Of a stretch of 64,000 nt of DNA, positions 51,830 to 63,100 are shown one piece after another; the first letter of the stretch is position 1; each line of letters opens with the position of its first letter. The translations under genes were made by a program, and so were the position numbers. The DNA lies in the NCBI RefSeq assembly GCF_018492665.1, contig NZ_JAFVME010000010.1, positions 1-64,000 of the forward strand, written 5' to 3'. The notes under the pieces are model-generated. The model saw only the letters and a program-made list of their open reading frames with translations. It had not been told where the DNA came from and did no database searches. The stretch is from Pedobacter sp. B4-66 (GTDB taxonomy: Bacteria > Bacteroidota > Bacteroidia > Sphingobacteriales > Sphingobacteriaceae).

Positions 51830-52586
51830 TATTAAAAAATGTTTCCATGATATTACCAACACTTACCGGCTCCTGAATCGGAATATTGTGGTCGCCGTTC
51901 ACCTCAAGCAAAGCCGCTCCTCTTATCTTTGTTTTCAATTTCTTACCTGCCCCCAAACAATTCGACTGCGAACCATACAGCAATAAAGTGTCCTGCTCGA
52001 TATCAGAAATCTCAGCCGCACTAAAAAACTCTTTTTCAAGAATCATATCACTCTTTATGCTAGTTTCATGAAAAAGATACTCGTACATGCGATGGTTACG
52101 TTCCATTTGTCGTTTACCCATTTTTACCTTCGTAGTATCGGTAAAATTGGTTACATAATGTTCCAGAAACTCTCTGCTATAATCATCGATGATATCCCTT
52201 GTTTTATCATCATTAGGATCTGGGGCCTCTATAACAGCAAGCTTTTTCACCTTTTCGGGAAAACGTAATGCCATTTTTAAAGCAATAAGTCCCCCAAAGC
52301 TATATCCTGCCAGATGTACTTTAATAATCCCTAAACTATCCATCAAGCTCACAAGATCATCAGTCATGCTGTCAAGGTCGTACCCCTTTGCTATTCTTTC
52401 ACTCAATCCATGACTTTTAAGATCATACATCACCACATGAAAGTGTTTCGCTAAAATGGGGGCAATATTAAAATAGTAAATAGAAAGGTTACTAAACATC
52501 CCATGAACAAGCAGCACCGTTTCCGCAGCTCCCTTATTCAGTTCCTGAATATGCACCCCCCTGTTATTTACCTCTATTACTGGCAT
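51822..52586 (-). CDS. Alpha/beta hydrolase, possible thioesterase
   Basis: A 254-residue cytoplasmic alpha/beta hydrolase. The oxyanion HGMFSN follows strand 3; the nucleophile is Ser96 in AGYSFGG; His233 is in NGDHNIP; an Asp/Glu in LYGSQSN-adjacent loops completes the triad. In a polyketide operon without a thioesterase domain in either synthase, release of the chain from ACP is its most likely job. It overlaps the ACP gene by 10 bases. Other hydrolytic roles are possible. Confidence 0.75.
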   Translation of the reverse strand: MPVIEVNNRGVHIQELNKGAAETVLLVHGMFSNLSIYYFNIAPILAKHFHVVMYDLKSHGLSERIAKGYDLDSMTDDLVSLMDSLGIIKVHLAGYSFGGLIALKMALRFPEKVKKLAVIEAPDPNDDKTRDIIDDYSREFLEHYVTNFTDTTKVKMGKRQMERNHRMYEYLFHETSIKSDMILEKEFFSAAEISDIEQDTLLLYGSQSNCLGAGKKLKTKIRGAALLEVNGDHNIPIQEPVSVGNIMETFFNNG

Positions 52587-52876
52587 TCCTCTATATAATT
52601 AACAATCGTACCTAAATTCAGATTGATAAGCTGATCAAGATCCATGTTAGACAACCATCCTGTAAAGTCTATCTGCTCACCAAAATGTGCTTTAATTTTC
52701 TCAGAAAAGGATACAATTTCAATACTATCCATCTCAAGATCTTTAGTGAAAGAGCTTTCCATGGTGATATCCATTTCTTCTACAAATTCTTCACCTATCA
52801 CCTCAGTAATAAATTGTTTCATAAGATCAAAGATCTCGTTGCTATTCAGTTTTGCTGTCGATACTACTGCGTCCAT
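52577..52876 (-). CDS. Free acyl carrier protein
   Basis: A 99-residue acyl carrier protein. The phosphopantetheine-attachment Ser51 lies in KDLEMDSIEIVSF, with the four-helix pattern around it. It is distinct from the tandem ACPs inside the larger synthase (which read LSIDSIKRMEI). It overlaps the KS-AT-DH-PPTase gene by 13 bases and the hydrolase gene by 10. It may carry the starter, the finished chain to the acyltransferases, or a separate acyl group. Confidence 0.88.
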   Translation of the reverse strand: MDAVVSTAKLNSNEIFDLMKQFITEVIGEEFVEEMDITMESSFTKDLEMDSIEIVSFSEKIKAHFGEQIDFTGWLSNMDLDQLINLNLGTIVNYIEECQ

Positions 52877-55800
52877 CCGATTATATAATTTTTATGTTTT
52901 ATAGTTTTTATGAATATGTCGTTAATTCTTAATTCTTCCCCTCTAATCTCCTGTATGGTATATGCTTTCGGATTCCCCATTAATCCCTTTCCAAGATATT
53001 TCCCATAAGCCTCCTTTGCTACCCAAAAACGAGTTGACCATTCTGCATTGTCCTTATCAGCCAATAAAGCTTTTTCTTCTTCAGAGAAAACAAGGTCACC
53101 AAATCCTACACTTCGTTCCTCAATCCTTTCTATGTCAATACCCACAGAGCGATCATACTGGGCAATACCCACCGCATCAGTTCCCTTATGAGCAATAGAA
53201 ACATGGATTCCATCTGTCATACTGCCATAAGGATAAGGCTTCCTGAATTCATCAGATTTGATTTCAAAAGCAATTGGATAATATGCTTCCTGTTTGGTCT
53301 TGTTTAGCAAATTGCGGACTGCATCTTTTACTGCCACCCTGCTAATCATCCATTCTTTACGCTTATTCGGCAATAAAGAATTATGATGTTTTTTCTCATC
53401 CTGATTGAAATAGCGTTTTAAGATGAAATCCCAGGAAACAACCCTGCTATAAGCATTATGGAACATGAATACACCCGGTGCAATCTCTTCAGAAAGTCTG
53501 TTGTTTAATGGCGACATGGATACACTCCACAAAGCATCATCAATTTCCAATCTTCTGTTTTGCCAGCCAGTTATTATTGCCCAGACCTTACCATCTCTTT
53601 TCATCACAAAATCTGCCGTAGCAAATTCATCATTCAAATCAGTGAGTACACATGTACATTCAAAGCTTCCTCTCTGATCTTTAAAATCATCAAAAAACTC
53701 TATCTCCTGTATTTTTACCGGGAAAGCGATGCGATCCTTTGTCAGTGTAAGCTGTAGCCATAAGCCAAAAAGTTGTCCCGCATTATCTAAAAGCGACCCC
53801 TTTCCAGCATCACCTTCAATGATACCCGTAATACCCTTTTCGCCAACTGCAATTAATTTCTTTATACCCTGATAGCCAGGACCATGAAACATGTGTCCAT
53901 CATAAATCTGCTCAGTTGTTCTATCGATATCTAAAAGCTTACCTATATCAAAACTCCTCAAAGGATCATCAGCAAGTTTGCCTGTTAGCAGTACCTCTGC
54001 ATTTGCAAAACGTTCCAGATTCAGATATACCAGTTGCTGACTTTTCCACTCTCCGACAACCGTTTCTACAAATGGCTTTGCAACATTCATCCATTGAAAC
54101 ACCTTAATATTCAAGATCTTTTGTACCTGTTCTTCAGGCGACTGTTCTGCAGCAATTTCAGCGAACATTTCAAAGATCATTGTCATCGGAATTACCGGAT
54201 CCATATCATCAACACAATGCCATCCCTTAGGTTGTCTAAGTAATGAGTGGTCTACCAGATATGGGCAATTATCTAAGCTGACATCCAGTTTTTTAGAAAA
54301 CGGAACTCGCTGTCCAGAAGTTCTCACTATCGGAGCAGGAGCATTTACAGTTTGAGCAGGATGTGTTGTCTGCGCCGAAGAGAAGCCTCCATTACCAGAA
54401 ACTCCATTTTTAAACAATTGAAGTAATTCAGATTGAATATCAATCATCTCTTCAACATTCTCATTAAATGCTTTCATTAAAGGGTGAGCAGCAACATCCT
54501 CTAAAATCACATCTTTGCGATAAGCACTCTTTTCCTGTTTTATTGCCAGTGCTTTAATACCGGCAATGTTATTAATTATAGGTAAACCAAGCTGCAGTAC
54601 CATCCCCTTTCTAGCGGCAACATTCTTCTTGCCATAGCCCATAAACTGCATTCCCGCTTCTTTGCCTTCTATAAACAATGCCGCAAGTACACGTTGTAAC
54701 TGTGCAATACCAGAACGTATTGGCACATTTGAAGATACCGAGCTAAAATTTTTACCACGTAAAGTATCATCAATAAAACCAATCAATCCACCAGACCCAA
54801 TTTGCACAAACATCCTTGCGCCCTCATTATAAAGTCGCTCAGTTAGTTCACGAAAGCGAACCGGTTTTATCAGATGCTCTACACTTAATTGCCTTATTGC
54901 TTCAAAACCTTCAGGATAAAGCTCCAGTGTTGTGGCCGACCATAAAGGGAACTTCGTTTTTCTGAACTGCATATCTTTCATGCCGTCCAACATCACATCT
55001 AGCTTATCTGCCACAAAAGGCGAGTGAAAACCAGACTGAAAAGGCAATATCTGATGAAAGATCTGCTGATTCCGTAATATTGGAACAAGTTCATCAAGCG
55101 CTGCATTAGTTCCACAAAGAATAACCTGTTGCGGACAATTATCATTAGAAAGATATAACTGATCTATGTTTTCAATAATAGGTTGCAGTTTATCAATTCC
55201 ACATCCAACGGCAATAAATTTGGAATCTTTTAACTCAAATGTTTCCGGATTGAGGTAATTCAACAATTGCATTACCGATGATTCTTCCGCTAATTCAGAA
55301 GATCTTGCGGCAAGCCATTCACCTAAACTATGTCCGGCGTTCATATCCGGCAGCACCCCTAACTGTTTAATGGCAGTATCCAGAATACTACTTTTCTCCA
55401 GAATCTTCAAAGCCTCATCCAATAAACCACCAGAAACCAAAGCTTCTTTATGTGCTATATTAAAATGCTCAGCAACACTCAAAATTTCTCCTCCGGCTAA
55501 GCCATCAAGACCAGGGAATACAAAAGCGACTTTACCACCATTGCTTAAAAGAGGTTCATTGGTATACCATATATCTTGCTTATTTCTCCATGGATTGTCT
55601 TTCCCTGCAATTTTAAGCGCTTTCTTTATTCTTTCCGGAGTTGGATCAAACACCGCAATGCGATATTGTCCTTCACCCGGATCTTTATCATTGGCTTCCA
55701 AAGCGCTCAGCAAAGCCTGGTGACTATGGCGCGCAATTAATAATACCTCATCAGTTTTAGCATTCGTTGAAACAGAAGTAGGTTCTGGTTTATTAGCTCC

Positions 55801-57174
55801 ATACCCCTCAAGTACCACATGTGCATTTATACCCCCAAAACCAAAGGCATTAACTCCTGCGATTCTTGGCAAACCTGAAGCTTCCCAATCTTGAGCATCT
55901 TGAACTGCTTTAAATCTTGTTTCTTTTAATTGTGCCAAAGGCACTTCACAATGTAATGTTGGCGGAATAATACCATGATACAATGCCAATGATGTTTTTA
56001 TCAACCCGGCAATACCTGAGGCAGGCATCGCGTGGCCAATGTTAGACTTTACCGTTCCTAGACCCGCCTTTGGCAATGAAGCATCATTACCAAAAAACTG
56101 CAATAAGGTCTCAATTTCAGTTTTATCACCCAATGGAGTACCGGTACCATGCGCCTCAATATATCCTATATCTTTTAAATCGACACCTGCATTTTCCCAG
56201 GCCTGAGTAATCGCTTTAATCTGTCCTTTTACTGAAGGGCTCATTACGCTAGTACCACTGCCATCACTACTAACCCCAATACCTTTTAGTACTGAGTAAA
56301 TCCTGTCGCCATCAGCAATTGCATCTTCAAGGCGTTTTAATACTACAAACCCGCAGCCTTCTCCAATAAGTAATCCATCAGCCCCCTCATCAAAAGGAGC
56401 AATTTTTCCTTTTCTGGATAACGCACCAAGTTGAGTAAAAATACTCCAAAATGCTGCATTCTGACCAACATGAACGCCCCCTGCAATAACCATATTGCAG
56501 CGGTTACTATTCAGTTCCTGCACCGCATGATCAATTGCAATAAGAGAACTGGCACAAGCGGCATCCAAAGTATAAGCTACACCGCCAAGATTCAACCTGT
56601 TAGCGACTAAAGAAGCCACCAAGTTTGGAATAAGCCCCATTGCAGTATCAGCACCAAAACGGCCTTTACGAACTTGAAACTCTTTCTTTACCTTATCTAT
56701 TTCTTCATCGCCCAGGTGTGGCAAAAGATCTTTTAACACACTTGCAATCTGCTCTCCTGTTCTAACAATTTCTATTGCACGCGTAGCTCCAGGCCCGGCA
56801 TAGTTACCTTTACCTATAATAATACCGGTTTTATCAAGAGAAACATTCTTTTCAAATACTCCGGCATCTTCCAATGCTTTTTGCACCAGACTAAGCGTTA
56901 GCAAATGATCCGGCTCAGTACCTTCAACAGCGACTGGGAGTATCCCAAAATTTGCAGGCTCAAACTCCACCTCAGGGATAAAACCTCCGCGATTACAATA
57001 AAAACGATCTACGCCAGATGAACCCTTTTCAAAATGTACCTGATCAATTCTGTTCGCAGGAACAACCTGCGTAGAATCTACCTTATTAATTATATTTTGC
57101 CAGAATGTCTCCACATCACCCGCACCCGGGAAAATGCAAGACATTCCTACTACAGCTACATCCGTTTTTTTCAT
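52864..57174 (-). CDS. Polyketide synthase KS-AT-DH-PPTase
   Basis: A 1436-residue multidomain synthase. Domains: ketosynthase (about 4-456) with Cys207 in DAACASS, His342 in EAHGTGT and His381 in KSNIGHA, so catalytically complete; acyltransferase-like (about 548-800) with Ser616 in AGHSLGE and His717 in SGFHSP but FPGLDG where active enzymes have GQGSQ; linker (about 905-955); product-template/DH double hot-dog (about 955-1210) with His976 and the DNAGQ pair Asp1130/Gln1134; C-terminal 4'-phosphopantetheinyl transferase (about 1300-1436) with VGIDIER and WVAKEA (Lys1387). It lacks ACP and KR, which the upstream synthase supplies (gap 12 bases). Confidence 0.92.
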   Translation of the reverse strand: MKKTDVAVVGMSCIFPGAGDVETFWQNIINKVDSTQVVPANRIDQVHFEKGSSGVDRFYCNRGGFIPEVEFEPANFGILPVAVEGTEPDHLLTLSLVQKALEDAGVFEKNVSLDKTGIIIGKGNYAGPGATRAIEIVRTGEQIASVLKDLLPHLGDEEIDKVKKEFQVRKGRFGADTAMGLIPNLVASLVANRLNLGGVAYTLDAACASSLIAIDHAVQELNSNRCNMVIAGGVHVGQNAAFWSIFTQLGALSRKGKIAPFDEGADGLLIGEGCGFVVLKRLEDAIADGDRIYSVLKGIGVSSDGSGTSVMSPSVKGQIKAITQAWENAGVDLKDIGYIEAHGTGTPLGDKTEIETLLQFFGNDASLPKAGLGTVKSNIGHAMPASGIAGLIKTSLALYHGIIPPTLHCEVPLAQLKETRFKAVQDAQDWEASGLPRIAGVNAFGFGGINAHVVLEGYGANKPEPTSVSTNAKTDEVLLIARHSHQALLSALEANDKDPGEGQYRIAVFDPTPERIKKALKIAGKDNPWRNKQDIWYTNEPLLSNGGKVAFVFPGLDGLAGGEILSVAEHFNIAHKEALVSGGLLDEALKILEKSSILDTAIKQLGVLPDMNAGHSLGEWLAARSSELAEESSVMQLLNYLNPETFELKDSKFIAVGCGIDKLQPIIENIDQLYLSNDNCPQQVILCGTNAALDELVPILRNQQIFHQILPFQSGFHSPFVADKLDVMLDGMKDMQFRKTKFPLWSATTLELYPEGFEAIRQLSVEHLIKPVRFRELTERLYNEGARMFVQIGSGGLIGFIDDTLRGKNFSSVSSNVPIRSGIAQLQRVLAALFIEGKEAGMQFMGYGKKNVAARKGMVLQLGLPIINNIAGIKALAIKQEKSAYRKDVILEDVAAHPLMKAFNENVEEMIDIQSELLQLFKNGVSGNGGFSSAQTTHPAQTVNAPAPIVRTSGQRVPFSKKLDVSLDNCPYLVDHSLLRQPKGWHCVDDMDPVIPMTMIFEMFAEIAAEQSPEEQVQKILNIKVFQWMNVAKPFVETVVGEWKSQQLVYLNLERFANAEVLLTGKLADDPLRSFDIGKLLDIDRTTEQIYDGHMFHGPGYQGIKKLIAVGEKGITGIIEGDAGKGSLLDNAGQLFGLWLQLTLTKDRIAFPVKIQEIEFFDDFKDQRGSFECTCVLTDLNDEFATADFVMKRDGKVWAIITGWQNRRLEIDDALWSVSMSPLNNRLSEEIAPGVFMFHNAYSRVVSWDFILKRYFNQDEKKHHNSLLPNKRKEWMISRVAVKDAVRNLLNKTKQEAYYPIAFEIKSDEFRKPYPYGSMTDGIHVSIAHKGTDAVGIAQYDRSVGIDIERIEERSVGFGDLVFSEEEKALLADKDNAEWSTRFWVAKEAYGKYLGKGLMGNPKAYTIQEIRGEELRINDIFIKTIKHKNYIIGWTQ

Positions 57175-57186
57175 AACACCCTCTGG

Positions 57187-60100
57187 CTACCAGTTACTTC
57201 CTGCCATGATGAGTACCTGACTCTCATTTCCGTATTTAACTTCATTTACAAAGGTTTCCATACCATCCTGCAATGGTATCATCGAAATACCTCTGCGTTC
57301 ATATTCTTTTTCAAGTGTTGATGAAACCATTCCGGCGCCTTTCCAGGGGCCCCAGTTTATCGCCATCACCTTGCCTTTTATTTTTGCGTTTAATGCCCAG
57401 GCATATCTGTCCATTACACTGTTTGCAGCGGCATAATCTGTTTGTCCACGATTTCCGTAAACAGAAGCGATGCTCGAGAAGAAAATTACAAACTGAGTTT
57501 CAGGTCTTAGTTGCTCTGCAAGCACACGTAAAGGCGTTACCTTAGTTTCAAAAACTCGCTTAAATGATTCCACTGTTTTACCATGAAACAATTTATCCTC
57601 CAACAAACCGGCACCATGAACTACCCCATCTATCCTTCCGTACGCTGCATAAACATCTCCAATAAATTTGCTTAAGCCTTCCTCATCACGCAAATCAAGC
57701 GAAGCATAGGACACAACGGAGCCTTCTTTTTCAAGTGAAGTAATAGTTTCCAGAATCTGATTATTTTTATAAATGCGACTCGTTTCCTTTTCTATTTCTG
57801 ATGGTTTTTTAATCCCACCCTGTTTGATTAGGTAAGCTCTGATCTCTTCTGTAGTTTTCATAGCCGCAAACTGCTCCAATCCATTAGTTCGTGGATCAGG
57901 AGAACGACCGACCAAAATATATCTGCAAGGATATTCCTTTGCAAAATGCGTTGTTAACTTAGCAGTAATACCCTGTGCCCCCCCAAGAACCAACACCACA
58001 GCATCTTTACTCAATTGAATATGAGAATCGGACAATCCTGTTATCAATTGTGAAGGAATAAGTTCAAGTGTTTGCCTTTGAGCCCCATCATATATAACCT
58101 CAGAAGGCACATCAGGATTCAAAATCTCATTTAAGGTAATCACAGCAATTTCCTCTGCAGAAGATTTTGTTGTTAAACTAACAATCCTGCATTTAGTGTT
58201 TTCGTATTCCTTATCTAAACTTTTAAACAAACCTGAATAACCCTGAAAATGCCTTAACATGGCAGTATCTGCTTCATTATTCATATGACCTTTGGTATCC
58301 GAAATCAAATACACCCATTTCATCTCCTCAAAGTTCAACTCTTTAATCATTGCAATATTGTCAATAATAGTAGCCTTATCCGGCGAGGCAAACATGTTCA
58401 GCATGATTAAACCTTTATAGCCTGTTAAGCTATCTTTAGCAGAAACAATATCTACAGTTGCACCTTGCGCCTCAAACAATTCTTTAATAGCTCCCGCTTG
58501 TAAACCAGCATCATCAGTTACTGCAAAATGAATTCCTTTTAAGGCCGAAGTATCTTTATTTACAAGCTCTGAAGGCGTAAGCTCAAAGCGAAGTCTTGAC
58601 AAAGCCTCATTATAGCTGTTAGCACTTTCTTGAATAATCTTTTTAGCTTCTGTAACAGTTTCTGCACCTTCAGTTTCTATTTCAGAAATCCAATTTACCA
58701 GACCATTAAGCGTTTTAATAGCTGCAAGTTTTTCCATTAAATCGTCGCCACTATCCTCACTTTTATTAAAGCCAATCTTTACTTTCAGCTCGCCGATGAT
58801 TTCCATACGTTTAATAGAATCTATACTTAAATCCGCTTCCAGATCAAGATCCATACCTAGCATATCCTGAGGATAACCGGTCTTGTCACTAACAACCGAA
58901 AGTATAGCTGATTTAATATCGGCAAGTGTAAATTTCACATTACTTACTGCTACGTTTACATCTAATGCTTCAACCTCCTCCGCAACTGGCAATGCCGACG
59001 CTGTATTTTCATTAATCCAGTTTACTAAACCATTTAGGGTTTTAATACCTGCCAGTTGCTCCATAAAAGCATCTTCATTTTTATCAGCATTACTAAAACC
59101 ACCCAGTTCTGTGCGCAAAGAGCCGATAATCTCCATACGTTTAATAGAATCGATGCTTAAATCAGCCTCTAAATCCATTTCCATACCAAGCATTTCCTGA
59201 GGATAACCAGTTTTATCGCTTACAATGCTCATTAAAACTGCTTTAACATCAATTTTTACGGCTACCGATTTTACAGGAGCGGCAACTGCCGACTGAACTG
59301 CAACTACTTGCGGTGCAGCTGCAATCTGTACACTTGATGTAGGTTGCACTACGGCTGGCGCAGGAACATACATTTGCTGAGGCATTTGCATGTTAGGCGA
59401 CTGCTGAGCTAAAAACGTTAACATTACATCACGTTGCGCCTGAATCATCATCTTCATGCTGTTCAGATACTCCTGCATCATTTGTTCGGCCCCATTAGAG
59501 GGTGTATTTATATATTCTGTTTTCAATTCTGTTCCTTTTAGTTTAATTGGCTGTACTATTGGCAAAGCTCCGTTAGCAGGTAGCTTCCCTACAGATGGAA
59601 TAGCGTGCTGCCCATTCACATACCAAACTGTTTTACTCCTTTTGTACTGTCCCGGTTCATCAAGATTTAAAAGTTTGCCATTACGTCCTTCAAACAATTT
59701 TTCCAATTTAACATCACGTCCTGTCGCCATATAGGTAGCAATTGTACAAAGCAGGTGCGTTATCTTATTATGGCTATTGTCCTCTGCGTAAAGCAAAAGT
59801 TCATCTCTGCCTAAACATGCTTTTGCAAGAGCAGTCAATACCTTCCCAGGCCCAACCTCAATAAATATTCTTGCCCCATCCTGGTACATCTGTTCTACCT
59901 GCTCAACAAATTTCACAGGTTTTACAAGGTGATCGGTAAGTCTTTCCTTTACGGCCTCAGCTCCTGTAGGATAACGAGCCGCAGTGGTATTAGACCAAAC
60001 CGGCAGGTTCAGGTTAGTAAATTCAACCTCATCAAGTACATTTTTATAAAGTGCTTTTGATTTAGCAACCAACGGACTGTGGAAAGCACAAGCAACTTCT

Positions 60101-63100
60101 AGCGGTCTGAAAGAAATTTTAGCAGTCTTAAGTACCTCAGCAAGGTTTTTAATTGCCGGTGTTGTACCTGCAATTACCAATTGAGTGGGCGAATTATAGT
60201 TTACAGCATAAACATCCTTCATTCCATCAATAACCTTGAATATTTCATCTTCCTTACTTGTTACCGCAATCATAGCGCCGGTATCTTCACCTTCTACAGC
60301 ATCCAGAATAGCTTTAGCACGTTGTTCACTTAAAAACACCAGTTGATCTTCATCAAAAGCACCTGCAAAACACAAAGCAGGTAACTCCCCATAACTATGA
60401 CCGGCAACCATATCAGGTTCAATACCTAAATCTTTAAGGAAATTGGCAATTGCCAGATCAACAATACCCAATAGCGGCTGAGCCATACGGGTATCCTTAA
60501 TTCTTTCTTTTTGAGCTTTTAAAGAAGCTTCATCAAATACGGTATTAGGGAAAAGAACTTGCTCATATTCAATCTGGTTCTTTAACAGTTTGCGCATAGC
60601 AGGGAAAATCACAAACAGATCTCTAGCCATATTAATACGTTGACTGCCCTGACCAGGGAACATAAACGCAACCTTACCTTCTCTCCTTTTAGTGATGTAA
60701 GTATCTTTACTTTCAACACCAGACAAAGCCAGATCAATCTTCATGATTAGGTCTTCAACCCTATCAGCCACAATACTTAATTGTATCTGTTTAGTGTTTC
60801 CAAGCGCCAAACTGAAGGCAATATCTTTTAAATCTATATTGTCATTTTCATCCAGTAAAGCCTTCACATTGCTCAATTGCTTTTTGGCTTCTTCATAAGT
60901 ATCACCTCTAAAAACGAAAAGCTCAGATGGTAATGAAGTTAATGCTGGAGCCTGCTCAGAAACTTTATGATCACTTTCAATAACCGCATGGAAGTTAGTC
61001 CCTCCGAAACCAAAAGCACTTACTCCTGCGTAACGCTTATCTTCCATCCAAAGACCGGCTTCGGTATGGAAAGCAAAAGGACTTGTACTACTATTATAAT
61101 AACTGTTCGGCTTTTTTAAATTAATGGTTGGAGGTTTTACCCCATGGTAAACAGACAGTGCAGCTTTTATTAAACCTGCTAAACCGGCAGCACATTTCGT
61201 ATGTCCGATCTGAGTTTTTACTGATCCGAGGTGAGTTTGATTAGCCCTTGCGCCCGATTCATTTAACATATCGGTTAACGCACTAAGCTCAGTTCTATCA
61301 CCCACTACTGTACCTGTTCCATGAGCTTCAACTAACCCAAGAACTGATGGCGAGATACCTGCCTGGCCATAGGCACGTTCAAGTGCCCTAACCTGACCCG
61401 ATTTACGTGGTGCAGTTAAACCAAGACTCTTGCCATCACTAGAACCACCAATCCCCTGAATTACAGCATAAATTCTATCGCCATCTCTCAAAGCATCTTC
61501 ATGCCTTTTTAATACTACCATAGCAACACCTTCACCCAATGCAATGCCATCTGCCTCAGCATCAAAGGTTGCACATCTTCCCTTGCGGGATAAAGCATGT
61601 GTGCTGGAGAACATCAGGAAGTCGTTGATGCCATTGTGCAGGTCGGCACCACCGGCAAGTACCATATCTGATTTTTCAAGAAACAATTCCTGACAAGCCA
61701 AATCAATAGCTGCTAAAGATGAGGCACATGCCGCATCTACAGTATAATTACGCCCACCAAGATTTAACCTGTTGGTAATACGTCCTGAAATCACATTCGC
61801 TAAAATCCCCGGGAAAGAATCTTCTGTTGTTTTTGGCAACAGCTCATCCAACTCTGCCGGCATTTCGCCAAACACCTGTTTAAAGAACCCTCTGAAACTG
61901 TAGCTGTTCGCAAGGTCATTTCCACCTTCAGCACCAATAATTACAGATACATTCTCTGCATTAAAGCTGCCATCTTTATAACCGGCATTCTCCATTGCCT
62001 GTTTGGCCACCATTAAACTCAATAATTGAGTTGGTTCAATTGCAGCTAACGACTGTGGAGGAATACCATATTCCAGTGGATCGAAATCAATTTTAGGAAT
62101 AAAACCACCCCACTTAGAGTGAGACATATCTTTATCTGTTGATTCCGGGTTATAATACAGCTCTTTATTCCAGCGTTCATCAGGTACCTCAGTAACCGAA
62201 TCATTACCCAAAATAATATTACGCCAGTATTCTTCAATATTTTTTGCTCCCGGAAAAATACAAGCCATACCTACGATGGCTACATTTAACGATTTTTCTT
62301 TAGCCTCAGGAATTGCAGACAACTCTGCATTTTCGATATATTTATAGTTGCCCTCGGCAACATCCTTATGTAAATCTAAAACAGAAACAACCTCATTACG
62401 CATTGCCGCTATCTGGCCAATCATGTACATACCAAGATGTAACTGATCCGTTTCAGCAATTGTCACCAACTTATCACCCTGGCGTTCAATTCCTTTTGCA
62501 GCAATACGAAGACGACCAACATTTAAACCTTCCAGTTTTGCCCAGATTTCTTTTTTATCTATACCCTCTTTCTGAAGCTTTTCTTTTTCTTCATTAAAAA
62601 ATGCTGCAAATGGAGAATTTAAGCATCTTGTTTCATGACCCGGTGCTGTTTCAAGCAACACTGTATCGTTAGATGCCATAGCTTGCTCCTGAAATTTATC
62701 CTGAATAGCACCTGTAGCAACCGCTTCTTTAGTATACAAATAAGAAGTACCCATTAACACCCCAACCTTTACACCTTTTGCTGCCAGTGACGCCGCCATT
62801 ACAGCAATAAATGCAGTAGATAAAGCATCATGGATTCCTCCAGCAAAAAACACACTGATCTGTTCCGGCTGATCTTCTTTTAATAGTCGCTCAATTTGCT
62901 TCTCCCAAAGCACCATGCTCGACAATGGACCGACGTGCCCACCACATTCTCTTCCCTCAAAAACAAAACGTTTGGCACCTTCCTTTAAAAACATATCCAA
63001 AAGAGATACCGATGGCACATGAAGAAAAGTTTTAACACCTAACTTTTCAAGCGGTTTAGCTTGCGATGGTCGGCCACCCGCAATTAATACCACAGGAGGC

